From Xanthobacter sp. YC-JY1 (GTDB taxonomy: Bacteria; Pseudomonadota; Alphaproteobacteria; Rhizobiales; Xanthobacteraceae), in contig NZ_CP032674.1 in assembly GCF_021730305.1 (NCBI RefSeq), positions 3,891,001 to 3,955,000 on the forward strand: a DNA stretch of 64,000 bases. The letters run 5' to 3'. Both the position numbers and the translations under genes were made by a program. Below, one piece after another: positions 54,263 through 63,302 of this stretch. The notes beneath the pieces are model-generated. The model was not told the origin of the DNA. It worked only from the letters and a program-made list of their open reading frames with translations, and ran no database searches. Positions within the stretch are counted from its first letter, which is position 1. Every line of letters starts with the position of its first letter.

Positions 54263-54982
54263 TCACGGGCAGGGGTGCTGGAACCCGTCATAGCCGGTGT
54301 AGGTGCCGGTGTTCGGGTTATACGAGCGGAACCGCGACATGCAGTACGCCACCGCGTCGTTGGTGTAGACCGGCTCCGCATTGGCCGCCGCCACGGCGCC
54401 CAGGGCCAGGCCGCTGGCGACGCCGAGCGCGATCCAGGCGCCGGTATTGTTGTAGTAGCCCCAGCCCCAGCCGGGACGATACCAGCCCCAACCCGGACGC
54501 CACGGCCCCGGACCCCACGCGCCCGGCGGCGGGCGCCAACCCGGATGACCCCAACCGGGACCACCGGGTCCCCATCCCGGACGGCCGGGACCCCAGCCGG
54601 GACGGCCCGGTCCCCAACCGCCCGCATAAGCGGGACGTACATAGCCGGGACGGCCGACGAAACCGGGACGGCCCACATAGCCAGGGCGCCCCACGTAGCC
54701 GGGACGACCCACGAAGCCGGGACGACCGACGAAGCCGGGGCGGCCGACATAACCCGGACGGCCACCATAGCCGACGCGGGGCCCGCCCATGCGCACGCCC
54801 CCCACGCGCGGGCCACCGCCGCCGCGCCAAGCCACCTGATCCACGGTGCCCACATTGGCCATCGCGGGATTGGCAAGGCCAAGGCGCAGCGCTTGTGCAT
54901 TCGCGACGGGAACCGAAAGCGAAAGCATGCCGCCTGCGACCGCCGCCGCGGCAAACAATGCCACCCTTCTTGTGCCGAACAT
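54263..54982 (-). CDS. BA14K-like exported protein with GRPG[YF]V repeats
   Basis: The 239-residue protein has a signal peptide (about 1-29, ANAQ). Seven tandem GRPG(Y/F)V hexapeptides lie at about 74-115, followed by Gly/Pro/Trp-rich repeats (121-177), a hydrophobic helix (about 183-201) and a C-terminal BA14K motif CMSRFRSYNPNTGTYTGYDG ending HPCP. BA14K proteins are immunoreactive envelope proteins with lectin-like activity in Brucella. The ATG at 54982 has GGGAG eight bases upstream; a GTG three codons earlier is possible. Divergent from a paralogue at 55179. Confidence 0.8.
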   Translation of the reverse strand: MFGTRRVALFAAAAVAGGMLSLSVPVANAQALRLGLANPAMANVGTVDQVAWRGGGGPRVGGVRMGGPRVGYGGRPGYVGRPGFVGRPGFVGRPGYVGRPGYVGRPGFVGRPGYVRPAYAGGWGPGRPGWGPGRPGWGPGGPGWGHPGWRPPPGAWGPGPWRPGWGWYRPGWGWGYYNNTGAWIALGVASGLALGAVAAANAEPVYTNDAVAYCMSRFRSYNPNTGTYTGYDGFQHPCP

Positions 54983-55178
54983 GATCTTCACTCCCTCAAC
55001 ACTTTCTATCTTCAGCGTCCTTTGTGTCGAATGTTTCGCGGACGTTGCGGAACTTGCGGCTGGAAAGCGGCGAACTGGTGCTTTTCCGCGATTACCTGCC
55101 GCCCACGATCACGCATGCGTGAGAGGGGGCATCCTTGCGTCACCCGGAGCGTTGACGTGGCATCATAAGGAGTTCGGC

Positions 55179-55808
55179 ATGCCCAATCTGTTGCGCAAGA
55201 CCTTCCGGCGGATCACCGTCGGCCTCACCTCTGCTGCCCTCGTCGCCTCCAGCGTCGGTATGGCCGCCGTGGCGACGGCTCCGGCCGCCTCGGCTCAGGC
55301 GCTGAGGGCCGGTGCCTCATCCATGAACGTCCAGGCCGCTGCGCCCGAGGCGGTGCAGGACCGCCGGGGCGGCCCCAACCGGGCGCCGGGCGTTCGCGGA
55401 CCCGGGCGTGGGCCGGGCCCGGCGGTACGCGGGCCAGGACGCGGCCCGGGCCAGGCGGTCCGTGGGCCGGCTCGGGGCCCGGGATACGGACGTCCGGGCT
55501 ATGGCCGTCCCGGCTATAACCGTCCCGGCTACGCTCGCCCCGGGTGGCACGGCCCGCGGCCCGGCTATCACGCCCGCTGGGGGCGTCCTTACTGGCGCAA
55601 TGGCGGCTGGTACTACCGCAACAACAATGGCGCGTGGATTGCGGCGGGCATCGCCGGTCTCGCCATCGGCGCGGCGGCGGGTGCGGCGGCGGCCAATTCG
55701 GGCGGCGGCGGCGACGGGGTGGCCTACTGCGCCCAGCGATTCCGCTCCTACAACCCCGCCACCGGCACCTACACCGGCTATGACGGGCTTCAGCACCCCT
55801 GCCCCTGA
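55179..55808 (+). CDS. BA14K-like exported protein, Gly/Arg/Pro-rich
   Basis: The 209-residue protein has a signal peptide (about 1-40, ASAQ), a Gly/Pro/Arg repeat region (RGPGRGPG units at 73-100 and GRPGY units at 104-121), a hydrophobic helix (about 152-173) and a BA14K end CAQRFRSYNPATGTYTGYDG...HPCP. The last 30 residues nearly match the divergent neighbour, so the pair arose by duplication. AAGGAG lies 6 bases before the ATG. It lies between infC and rpmI. Confidence 0.8.
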   Translation: MPNLLRKTFRRITVGLTSAALVASSVGMAAVATAPAASAQALRAGASSMNVQAAAPEAVQDRRGGPNRAPGVRGPGRGPGPAVRGPGRGPGQAVRGPARGPGYGRPGYGRPGYNRPGYARPGWHGPRPGYHARWGRPYWRNGGWYYRNNNGAWIAAGIAGLAIGAAAGAAAANSGGGGDGVAYCAQRFRSYNPATGTYTGYDGLQHPCP

Positions 55809-55828
55809 GGCGTGTTGAAGCTCAACGA

Positions 55829-55859
55829 AAGGTCGCCGCCTTGCGCGGCGGCCTTTTTC
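55829..55859 (+). terminator. Rho-independent terminator after the BA14K gene
   Basis: The 9-base-pair stem GGTCGCCGC/GCGGCGGCC (one G-T pair), 5-base loop, is followed by five T. Confidence 0.85.
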
Positions 55860-56075
55860 GTGTGCCCATGCCTCGCCGCGTTCCCCTTCCCGCCGCCTCT
55901 CCCGGCCCGGTTGGCCGCCCGGCCCTTGCCTTTATGCTCACGCTCCTGTAACGACTGCCGCCTTCGAGCCGGCCGGCGATTAAGGGCTGCCGCGCTGGCT
56001 CATACCGCTCAACAGCAACAAGAGGCTGAGCGTCCACCGCCCTCGCGGGCGAGGACCCATGCCACGGAGAGCCAA

Positions 56076-56276
56076 ATGCCCAAGATGAAGACCAAGTCGG
56101 GAGCGAAGAAACGCTTCCGTCTGACGGGTACGGGAAAAGTGATCGCGGGTCAGGCCGGCAAGCGCCATGGCATGATCAAGCGGACCAACAACCAGATCCG
56201 CAACCAGCGCGGCACGACCATCCTCGCCGAGTGCGACGGACGGATCATCCGCAAGTCGTTCCTGCCGAACGGCTGA
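56076..56276 (+). CDS. rpmI: 50S ribosomal protein L35
   Basis: A 66-residue basic ribosomal protein with the typical [14 protein letters not shown] start and [23 protein letters not shown] end. CGGAGAG lies ahead of the ATG. It is followed by rplT 28 bases on, the conserved order. Confidence 0.97.
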   Translation: MPKMKTKSGAKKRFRLTGTGKVIAGQAGKRHGMIKRTNNQIRNQRGTTILAECDGRIIRKSFLPNG

Positions 56277-56304
56277 CGCCACTGCGATCTGAAGGAGCTT
56301 TTCC

Positions 56305-56667
56305 ATGGCCCGCGTGAAACGTGGCGTTACCTCACACGCCAAGCACAAGAAGGTCTACAAAGCCGCAAAGGGCTTTTACGGCCGTCGCAAGAATACCATC
56401 CGCGCTGCGAAGTCGGCCGTCGAACGGTCGATGCAGTATGCCTACCGCGATCGCAAGGTGAAGAAGCGCAACTTCCGCGCGCTCTGGATCCAGCGCATCA
56501 ACGCCGGTGTGCGCGCGCTTGATCTGGACCTGACCTATTCGCGATTTATCGATGGTCTCGGCAAGGCCGGGATCGAGGTCGATCGCAAGGTGCTCTCGGA
56601 TATCGCCATCCACGAGCCCGACGCGTTCAAGGCCCTGGTGGAGAAGGCCAAGGCCGCCCTGGCCTGA
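56305..56667 (+). CDS. rplT: 50S ribosomal protein L20
   Basis: A 120-residue L20. It starts [20 protein letters not shown], with the long basic N-terminal helix ([21 protein letters not shown]) and a globular C-domain ([22 protein letters not shown]). It binds 23S rRNA early in assembly. GAAGGAGC precedes the ATG. Confidence 0.98.
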   Translation: MARVKRGVTSHAKHKKVYKAAKGFYGRRKNTIRAAKSAVERSMQYAYRDRKVKKRNFRALWIQRINAGVRALDLDLTYSRFIDGLGKAGIEVDRKVLSDIAIHEPDAFKALVEKAKAALA

Positions 56668-56731
56668 TTGCCGCGCCCAAGGCTCCATGCCAGGGCGTAG
56701 CTTTCTCCTCCCGTCTTTTCCGAGACCTTCA

Positions 56732-56766
56732 AGAGCCCCGTGCGGATCGTCCGTCCGGGGCTTTTG
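56732..56766 (+). terminator. Terminator between rplT and pheS
   Basis: AGCCCCG/CGGGGCT with an inner CGGA/TCCG stem is followed by TTTT, about 65 bases after rplT. Confidence 0.75.
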
Positions 56767-56791
56767 CCATTGGGCGCGGCCCGTCTATAAG
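56764..56791 (+). promoter_or_regulatory. Candidate pheST promoter
   Basis: TTGCCA, a 16-base spacer and TATAAG lie just after the rplT terminator, 57 bases before the pheS ATG. Confidence 0.55.
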
Positions 56792-56847
56792 CGGCGCGAC
56801 CCGACGCCGGCCAACCCGCCGGCCTTCCGCTTTCCGGGATAGGCTCC

Positions 56848-57960
56848 ATGTCCGCGACACCATCCGCCACCGATCCGAGCGCCCTCGAAGATCTTCAGGA
56901 GAGCCTCTCCTCTGCCATCCTGCGCGCGCAGGACGAAGCCGGCCTTGAAGAGGTGCGCATCGCGGCCCTCGGCAAGAAGGGCTCGGTGTCGGAACTCCTG
57001 AAGTCGCTCGGCGGCATGAGCCCGGACGAGCGCAAGGTGATGGGCCCCGCCATCAACGGCCTGCGCGACGCCGTGCAGGGCCTCCTCTCCCACCGCCGCG
57101 CCGCCCTGAAGAGCGCCGCTCTGGAGGCGCGCCTCGCCACCGAGCGGGTGGACGTGACCCTTCCCGTGCGCGACGCCGCCGCCGAGACCGGCCGCGTCCA
57201 CCCCATCGCGCAGGTGACGGAAGAGCTGGTCGCCATCTTCGCCGACATGGGCTTCTCGGTGGCCGAAGGGCCGGACATCGAGGACGACTTCCACAACTTC
57301 ACCGCGCTGAACTTCCCGGCCGGCCACCCGGCCCGCGAGATGCACGACACCTTCTTCCTGCCGCCCGGCGCGGACGGCGAGCGCAAGGTGCTGCGCACCC
57401 ACACCTCGCCGGTGCAGGTGCGCACCATGCAGGCGAAGAAGCCGCCCATCCGCGTCATCTGCCCCGGCCGCACCTATCGCTGCGATTCGGACCAGACCCA
57501 CACGCCCATGTTCCATCAGGTGGAGGGGCTGGTGATCGACAAGGGCGCGCACCTTGGCCACCTCAAGTGGGTGCTGGAGGAGTTCTGCAAGTCGTTCTTC
57601 GAGGTGGAGGGCGTGAAGATGCGCTTCCGCCCCTCCTTCTTCCCGTTCACCGAGCCCAGCATGGAAGTGGACATCCAGTGCGACCGCTCCCGCCCCGGCG
57701 AGATCCGCTTCGGCGAGGGCTCGGACTGGCTGGAAATCCTCGGCTGCGGGATGGTGCATCCCAACGTGCTGAGGAATTGCGGCATCGACCCGGACGAGTA
57801 TCAGGGCTTCGCCTGGGGCATGGGCATCGATCGCATCGCCATGCTCAAATACGGCATGAGCGACCTTCGCGCCTTCTTCGAAGCCGACGTGCGCTGGCTC
57901 TCCCACTACGGCTTCCGCCCGCTGGATTTCCCCACGCTCGCCGGCGGGCTGAGCGCGTAA
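56848..57960 (+). CDS. pheS: Phenylalanine-tRNA ligase alpha subunit
   Basis: A 370-residue class II synthetase subunit. It has an N-terminal coiled coil (about 10-95) and motif 1 around [19 protein letters not shown], then motif 2 ([12 protein letters not shown] and [10 protein letters not shown]) and motif 3 ([17 protein letters not shown]). It forms an alpha2-beta2 enzyme with PheT and charges tRNA-Phe. pheT starts 12 bases after the stop. Confidence 0.98.
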   Translation: MSATPSATDPSALEDLQESLSSAILRAQDEAGLEEVRIAALGKKGSVSELLKSLGGMSPDERKVMGPAINGLRDAVQGLLSHRRAALKSAALEARLATERVDVTLPVRDAAAETGRVHPIAQVTEELVAIFADMGFSVAEGPDIEDDFHNFTALNFPAGHPAREMHDTFFLPPGADGERKVLRTHTSPVQVRTMQAKKPPIRVICPGRTYRCDSDQTHTPMFHQVEGLVIDKGAHLGHLKWVLEEFCKSFFEVEGVKMRFRPSFFPFTEPSMEVDIQCDRSRPGEIRFGEGSDWLEILGCGMVHPNVLRNCGIDPDEYQGFAWGMGIDRIAMLKYGMSDLRAFFEADVRWLSHYGFRPLDFPTLAGGLSA

Positions 57961-57972
57961 GGAGCAGGACCC

Positions 57973-60387
57973 ATGAAATTCACCTACTCCTGGCTCAAGG
58001 ATCACCTCGAGCCCACCGCCTCATTCGACCAGATCGTGGAGCGCCTTTCCCTCATCGGCCTCGAGGTCGAGGGCGTGGAGGACAAGGCGAAGCAGCTCGC
58101 GCCCTTCGTGGTGGGCGAGGTGCTGACCGCCGAGAAGCATCCGAACGCGGACAAGCTGCGCGTCTGCACCGTTTCCATCGGCAAGGGTGACCCCATCCAG
58201 GTGGTCTGCGGTGCGCCGAACGCGCGGGCGGGCCTCAAGACCGTCTTCGCCGCGCCGGGCACGGTCATCCCCGCCACCGGCACGGAACTGAAGATCGGCA
58301 AGATCCGCGACGTGGAAAGTCGCGGCATGCTCTGCTCCGCCCGCGAGATGGGCCTTTCCGAGGAGCATGACGGCATCCTGGAGCTGCCGGAAGACGCACC
58401 CGTGGGCGCGCCGTTCGCGCAGGTGATCGGGCTCGATGATCCGGTGATCGAGATCGCGGTGACGCCCAACCGCGCCGACTGCCTCGGCGTCTCCGGCGTC
58501 GCCCGCGACCTCGCCGCCGCCGGCCTCGGCGAGCTGATGGCGCCGCGGGTAAAGCCGGTCGAGGGCACTTTCCCCGCCCCGCTCAAGGTGACGCTGGAGT
58601 TCGGCGAGACCTCGCCGCTCTGCCCGGCCTTTGCCCTTCGGGTGGTGAAGGGCGTGAAGAACGGCCCCTCCCCCCAGTGGCTGCAGGACCGCCTGCGCGC
58701 CATCGGCCTGCGCCCCATCAACGCGCTGGTGGACGTCACCAATTTCATGACGTTCGACCGCAACCGCCCGCTCCACGTCTTTGACCTGAAGAAGGTGACC
58801 GGCAACCTCGTGGTGCGCCGGGCCAAGGGCGGAGAGACGCTGCTGGCGCTCGACGGCAAGACCTACACGCTCGACGAGAGCATGTGCGTCATCGCCGACG
58901 ACAAGGGCGTAGAGAGCCTTGCCGGCATCATGGGCGGCGAGGACTCGGGCTGCGATGAGAGCACCACCGACGTGGTGGTCGAATCGGCGCTCTGGGACGC
59001 CATCAACATCGCCCAGACCGGCCGCAAGCTCGGCATCAATTCCGATGCCCGCTTCCGCTTCGAGCGTGGCGTGGACCCGGCCTTCACCGTGCCGGGCCTC
59101 GACCTCGCCACCCACCTCGTCCTTGAGCTGTGCGGCGGCGAGCCGTCCGAGATGGTGCTGGCGGGCACGGTGCCCGACACGGCCCGCACCATCGCCTTCC
59201 CGCTCACCGAGGTGAAGCGGCTGACCGGGCTGGAAGCCTCCGAGGACGAGATTCGCGGCGTGCTGGACAGGCTCGGCTTCGCCGTCTCCGGCGCGGCCCC
59301 GGTGCTTGAGGTGGTGCCCCCCTCCTGGCGTGGCGACATCGAGGGCAAGGCGGACCTCGTGGAAGAGGTGGTGCGCATCCTCGGCCTCGAGCGCGTGCCC
59401 TCCACCGAGCTGCCGCGCGGGGCGGATGCCCGCAAGGCGGTGCTGACCACGCTCCAGCTGCGGAGCCGCAAGGCCCGCCGCTCGCTGGCGGCGCGCGGCA
59501 TGGTAGAAGCGGTCACCTGGTCCTTCGTGTCCAAGGAAGCCGCCAGGCTGTTCGGCGGCGGCGCCGACGCCCTCGCTTTGTCGAATCCCATCGCCTCCGA
59601 CCTGTCGGACATGCGCCCGAGCCTCCTGCCCGGCCTCATCAAGGCGGCAGGCGCCAATGCGGCGCGTGGGGCGGGCGACGTAGCCCTGTTCGAGGTGGGA
59701 CAGGTCTTCCTCGGCGACGGCCCCGGCGACCAGCGCCAGGCCGCCTCCGGCATCCGCCGTGGCACGGCCAAGCCCTCGGGCGGCGGACGCCACTGGGCGG
59801 GCAATGCGGCGGCTGTGGATGCCTTCGACGCCAAGGCGGACGCCCTCGCCGCGCTTGCCGCCTGCGGGGCGCCGGTGGCGAATCTGCAGGTGACCACCGA
59901 TGCCCCCGGCTGGTACCACCCCGGCCGCTCCGGCACGCTGCGCCTCGGCTCCAACGCCGTGGCCCATTTCGGCGAGATCCATCCCGCCGTGCTGGAGGCC
60001 CTGGACGTGACGGGCCCGCTGGTCGCCTTCGAGATCGTGCTCGACAAGATCCCCGAGCCCAAGGCCAAGGCGACGCGGGTCAAGCCGAATCTCGATCTCT
60101 CGCCCTTCCAGGCGGTGAAGCGCGACTTCGCCTTCCTCGTGGGCCGCGACGTTGCCGCCGCTGACATCCTCAAGGCCGCGCAGGGCGCGGACAAGAAGCT
60201 CGTCACCGGCGTCGGCGTGTTCGACCTCTACGAGGGCAAGGGAATCGATCCCGACAAGAAGTCGGTGGCGGTGGAGGTCACGCTCCAGCCGCGCGAGCGC
60301 ACGCTCACCGACAAGGAGATCGAAGAGGTCGCCGGCCGCATCGTCGCGGAAGTGGCGAAGAAGACGGGCGCAACGCTTCGCGCCTGA
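57973..60387 (+). CDS. pheT: Phenylalanine-tRNA ligase beta subunit
   Basis: An 804-residue subunit. The domains in order are an EMAP/tRNA-binding domain (about 40-150, [20 protein letters not shown]), the B3/B4 editing domain (about 210-385, ending near [16 protein letters not shown]), a B5 domain (about 405-475), a catalytic-like core and the C-terminal ferredoxin-fold anticodon-binding domain (about 708-803, [12 protein letters not shown]). Normal length. GGAGCAGG precedes the ATG. Confidence 0.98.
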   Translation: MKFTYSWLKDHLEPTASFDQIVERLSLIGLEVEGVEDKAKQLAPFVVGEVLTAEKHPNADKLRVCTVSIGKGDPIQVVCGAPNARAGLKTVFAAPGTVIPATGTELKIGKIRDVESRGMLCSAREMGLSEEHDGILELPEDAPVGAPFAQVIGLDDPVIEIAVTPNRADCLGVSGVARDLAAAGLGELMAPRVKPVEGTFPAPLKVTLEFGETSPLCPAFALRVVKGVKNGPSPQWLQDRLRAIGLRPINALVDVTNFMTFDRNRPLHVFDLKKVTGNLVVRRAKGGETLLALDGKTYTLDESMCVIADDKGVESLAGIMGGEDSGCDESTTDVVVESALWDAINIAQTGRKLGINSDARFRFERGVDPAFTVPGLDLATHLVLELCGGEPSEMVLAGTVPDTARTIAFPLTEVKRLTGLEASEDEIRGVLDRLGFAVSGAAPVLEVVPPSWRGDIEGKADLVEEVVRILGLERVPSTELPRGADARKAVLTTLQLRSRKARRSLAARGMVEAVTWSFVSKEAARLFGGGADALALSNPIASDLSDMRPSLLPGLIKAAGANAARGAGDVALFEVGQVFLGDGPGDQRQAASGIRRGTAKPSGGGRHWAGNAAAVDAFDAKADALAALAACGAPVANLQVTTDAPGWYHPGRSGTLRLGSNAVAHFGEIHPAVLEALDVTGPLVAFEIVLDKIPEPKAKATRVKPNLDLSPFQAVKRDFAFLVGRDVAAADILKAAQGADKKLVTGVGVFDLYEGKGIDPDKKSVAVEVTLQPRERTLTDKEIEEVAGRIVAEVAKKTGATLRA

Positions 60388-60427
60388 TAAGAAGCGCCGG
60401 CGGCGCGTGTTGTCCCCATGCTCTGGA

Positions 60428-60456
60428 TTGACGCGCGCCGCCGCTGCCCCTATAAG
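60428..60456 (+). promoter_or_regulatory. rpmH-rnpA-yidC promoter
   Basis: TTGACG, a 17-base spacer and TATAAG (5 of 6 each to consensus) lie 165 bases upstream of rpmH. Confidence 0.75.
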
Positions 60457-60621
60457 CCGAGCCCGAACTCAGGCGGCTGCGGCGGCCGGAGCCCAGCCCT
60501 CATTCCCGCTTGATCCTGCTGGATCGGGCCGCGAGCCGGGCAGCAGCGAACCATCGCCGTCGCAGCGCCGCTGCTGGGGTCCGATCCGTAAGGCGGCCTC
60601 AAGACATCTGGAGATTTGACC

Positions 60622-60756
60622 GTGAAGCGCACCTACCAACCCAGCAAGCTCGTGCGCAAGCGCCGCCACGGCTTCCGTGCGCGCATGGAGACCCGCAACG
60701 GCCGCAAGATCATTGCCGCCCGCCGCGCCCACGGCCGCAAGCGCCTGTCCGCCTGA
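60622..60756 (+). CDS. rpmH: 50S ribosomal protein L34
   Basis: A 44-residue highly basic ribosomal protein, [20 protein letters not shown] at the start and [11 protein letters not shown] at the end. GTG start with TGGAGA seven bases upstream. It heads the conserved rpmH-rnpA-yidC cluster. dnaA does not precede it here, as is usual for alphaproteobacteria. Confidence 0.97.
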   Translation: MKRTYQPSKLVRKRRHGFRARMETRNGRKIIAARRAHGRKRLSA

Positions 60757-60800
60757 GGGTGGACCCTCGCGGAGCTGCCCGACTTCGGGAGCCGTCCAAC

Positions 60801-61355
60801 GTGGAACGCCCCTCGGATCTCAATCCGGATCGTCTCCGCCGGCTGGACCGCCTCAAGAAACGCCGTGATTTCCTCGCTGCGGCCAAGGCCGAGCGAGCCG
60901 GCGTCGCCTCCTTCCTCATGCAAGGCCGCGATCGCGGTGATGGGGAAGATGTGCGTATCGGCTTCACCGTGACCAAGAAGACCGGCAATTCCGTCGTGCG
61001 GAACCGCATCCGTCGCCGCCTCCGCGAGGCGGTGCAGCGGGTGTTGCCGGAGGCCGGGCGCCCCGGCTTCGATTATGTGCTGGTGGCCCGCGAGGCCGCG
61101 TTGCGCACCCCCTTCGACAGCCTCGTGTCCGAGATGGAACGCGCCGTGCGCAAGCTGCACGCGCCCAAGGCTCCCAAGGACAAGGCGCCCCGGGATCATG
61201 CCCCGAAGAACAAGTCCCGTGCCCGACCGGGCGAAACGCGGGTCTTAAAAGAGTCGCTGCCGGCGTCTAAGGACACCGCACGCTCCGCCGGCACTGCCGG
61301 CCCGAACAATCCCGACTTGACGATGCCGCCGACGGAGACCCTCCGGCATGAGTGA
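60801..61355 (+). CDS. rnpA: Ribonuclease P protein component
   Basis: The 184-residue protein cofactor of RNase P. It has RLKKRRDFLAAAK at the start, the IGFTVTKKTGNSVVRNRIRRRLREA RNA-binding core and a FDYVLVAREAA strand. The C-terminal about 70 residues are a Lys/Pro/Ala-rich tail beyond the usual length of about 110-120. GTG at 60801 follows CGGGAG; an in-frame GTG at 60759 is possible. The 3' end overlaps yidC by 8 bases. Confidence 0.94.
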   Translation: MERPSDLNPDRLRRLDRLKKRRDFLAAAKAERAGVASFLMQGRDRGDGEDVRIGFTVTKKTGNSVVRNRIRRRLREAVQRVLPEAGRPGFDYVLVAREAALRTPFDSLVSEMERAVRKLHAPKAPKDKAPRDHAPKNKSRARPGETRVLKESLPASKDTARSAGTAGPNNPDLTMPPTETLRHE

Positions 61356-63186
61356 AAACCGCAACATGTTCATCGCCATCGGCCTGTCGATGGTGATCCT
61401 CATCGGCTGGCAATTCTTCTTCGGCATTCCGCAGGCAGAAAAGCAGCGGCAGGCCGCCGAGCAGCAGCGCATCGAGCAGACAGCCCAGCAGCAGGCGCAG
61501 TCCGGCGCCACGCCGACGCCGGGCGCCGCTCCGGGAACGACCCCCGCGGGCCTGCCCCAGGCCGGTGCGCCCGGCGGCCGGGCCCTGACCCGCGCCGAGG
61601 CGATCGCCGCCTCCCCCCGCGCGCCCATCGCCACCCAGCGCCTCAGCGGCTCGATCTCGCTGCGCGGCGCCCGCGCGGACGACCTGCTGCTGACCGAGTA
61701 CCACGAGACGGTGGACCCCAAGAGCCCGAACATCGTGCTCCTGTCGCCGTCGGGCGGTCCCAACCCCTTCTATGCGGAATTCGGCTGGACCTCGGCCGCC
61801 GGTGCCGGCGTCGCCGTTCCCGGCCCTGACACGCTCTGGACCGTGCAGCCCGGCGCGACCCTGACCGAGAAGACCCCCCTCGTCCTTACCTGGGACAACG
61901 GGCAGGGCCTGACCTTCCGCCGCACCTTCACCATCGACGACCATTACATGTTCGCGGTGAAGGACGAGGTGGAGAACAAGGGCGCCGCCGCCGCCACCCT
62001 CTATCCCTACGCCCTCGTCTCGCGGCACGGCGTGCCGCACGTGGCCGGCTTCTACATCCTGCATGAGGGCCTGATCGGCGTCCTCGGCGACAACGGCCTG
62101 CAGGAAGTCACCTACGCCAAGATGGACAAGGAGAAGCCCCTCGCCTTCTCCGCCACCGGCGGCTGGCTCGGCATCACCGACAAGTACTGGGCGGCGACCG
62201 TCATTCCCGATCAGAGCGTGAAGGTGGACGCCAAGTTCTCCTCGGCCATGATCAACGGCCAGCAGACCTTCCAGACCGACTATCTCGCCCAGCCGCTCAC
62301 GGTGGAGCCGGGCAGCAAGATCACCTCCTCCGGCCAGCTCTTCGCCGGCGCCAAGGTGGTGCAGGTGGTGGACGGCTATGCCGAGACCTACAAGATCGAC
62401 CGCTTCGACCGGCTGATCGACTGGGGCTGGTTCTATTTCATCACCAAGCCGCTGTTCCTCGTCATCGACTGGATCTATCGCGTCGTCGGCAATTTCGGCG
62501 TCGCCATCCTGGTGGTGACGGTGCTGCTGAAGGGCATCTTCTTCCCGCTGGCCAACAAGTCCTACGCCTCCATGGCGAAGATGAAGGCGGTGCAGCCGGA
62601 ACTCACCTCCATCCGCGAGCGCTACGCCGACGACAAGGTGAAGCAGCAACAGGCGATGATGGAGCTGTACAAGAAGGAGAAGATCAATCCGGTGGCGGGG
62701 TGCCTGCCCATCCTGATCCAGATCCCGGTGTTCTTCGCCCTCTACAAGGTGCTGTTCGTCACCATCGAGATGCGGCATGCGCCGTTCTTCGGCTGGATCC
62801 GCGACCTCTCGGCGCCCGACCCGACCACCGTGTTCAACCTGTTCGGGCTGATCCCCTGGGATCCGGGCTCCGTGCCGGTCATCGGCAGCTATCTCCTGCT
62901 CGGCGCTTGGCCGCTCATCATGGGCGTGACCATGTGGGTGCAGATGAAGCTGAACCCGGCCCCGCCGGACCCGACCCAGCAGATGATCTTCAACTGGATG
63001 CCCATCATCTTCACCTTCATGCTGGCGCACTTCGCCGCCGGCCTGGTGATCTACTGGGCCTGGAACAACACGCTCTCCGTCACCCAGCAGGCCGTCATCA
63101 TGCGGCGCAACGGGGTGAAGATCGAGCTGTGGGACAACATCAAGGGGGCCCTCGGCCTCGGCAAGAAACAGGCGGCGAAGGGATAG
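61348..63186 (+). CDS. yidC: Membrane protein insertase YidC
   Basis: A 612-residue Oxa1-type insertase. It has an N-terminal membrane span (about 7-24), a Pro/Gln/Ala linker and a large periplasmic P1 domain (about 80-350). The conserved five-helix core starts near residue 380, with the MAKMKAVQPELTSIRERY coiled-coil loop, GCLPILIQIPVFFALYKVL and a final WAWNNTLSVTQQAVIMRR helix. It inserts proteins such as subunit c into the inner membrane. A terminator follows. Confidence 0.98.
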   Translation: MSENRNMFIAIGLSMVILIGWQFFFGIPQAEKQRQAAEQQRIEQTAQQQAQSGATPTPGAAPGTTPAGLPQAGAPGGRALTRAEAIAASPRAPIATQRLSGSISLRGARADDLLLTEYHETVDPKSPNIVLLSPSGGPNPFYAEFGWTSAAGAGVAVPGPDTLWTVQPGATLTEKTPLVLTWDNGQGLTFRRTFTIDDHYMFAVKDEVENKGAAAATLYPYALVSRHGVPHVAGFYILHEGLIGVLGDNGLQEVTYAKMDKEKPLAFSATGGWLGITDKYWAATVIPDQSVKVDAKFSSAMINGQQTFQTDYLAQPLTVEPGSKITSSGQLFAGAKVVQVVDGYAETYKIDRFDRLIDWGWFYFITKPLFLVIDWIYRVVGNFGVAILVVTVLLKGIFFPLANKSYASMAKMKAVQPELTSIRERYADDKVKQQQAMMELYKKEKINPVAGCLPILIQIPVFFALYKVLFVTIEMRHAPFFGWIRDLSAPDPTTVFNLFGLIPWDPGSVPVIGSYLLLGAWPLIMGVTMWVQMKLNPAPPDPTQQMIFNWMPIIFTFMLAHFAAGLVIYWAWNNTLSVTQQAVIMRRNGVKIELWDNIKGALGLGKKQAAKG

Positions 63187-63211
63187 ACGCACTGCTGTTT
63201 CGAACGGGATC

Positions 63212-63250
63212 GAAACGCCGCGCTCCTCCGAGCGCGGCGTTTCTGTTTTG
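63212..63250 (+). terminator. Rho-independent terminator after yidC
   Basis: The 14-base-pair stem GAAACGCCGCGCTC/GAGCGCGGCGTTTC, loop CTCC, is followed by TGTTTTG. Confidence 0.85.
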
Positions 63251-63268
63251 ACGTGATATGTGACTCTA

Positions 63269-63296
63269 TTGACACGTGACTATATTGGAACATAAT
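63269..63296 (+). promoter_or_regulatory. Promoter of the ArsR-SRPBCC gene, with overlapping direct repeat
   Basis: TTGACA, a 16-base spacer and CATAAT lie so close that transcription should start at or next to the ATG at 63303. A direct repeat GTGACTnTATTG (63260-63271 and 63276-63287) overlaps the -35 and spacer and could bind the regulator. Confidence 0.65.
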
Positions 63297-63302
63297 GCGC
63301 CC

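Noticed and set aside
56687-56842. Possible Phe-rich leader peptide before pheS (attenuation as in E. coli pheM)
   Set aside because: A frame starting at 56687 has two early Phe codons before the terminator, but it has no nearby stop and runs almost to pheS. A plain terminator plus separate promoter explains the region better.
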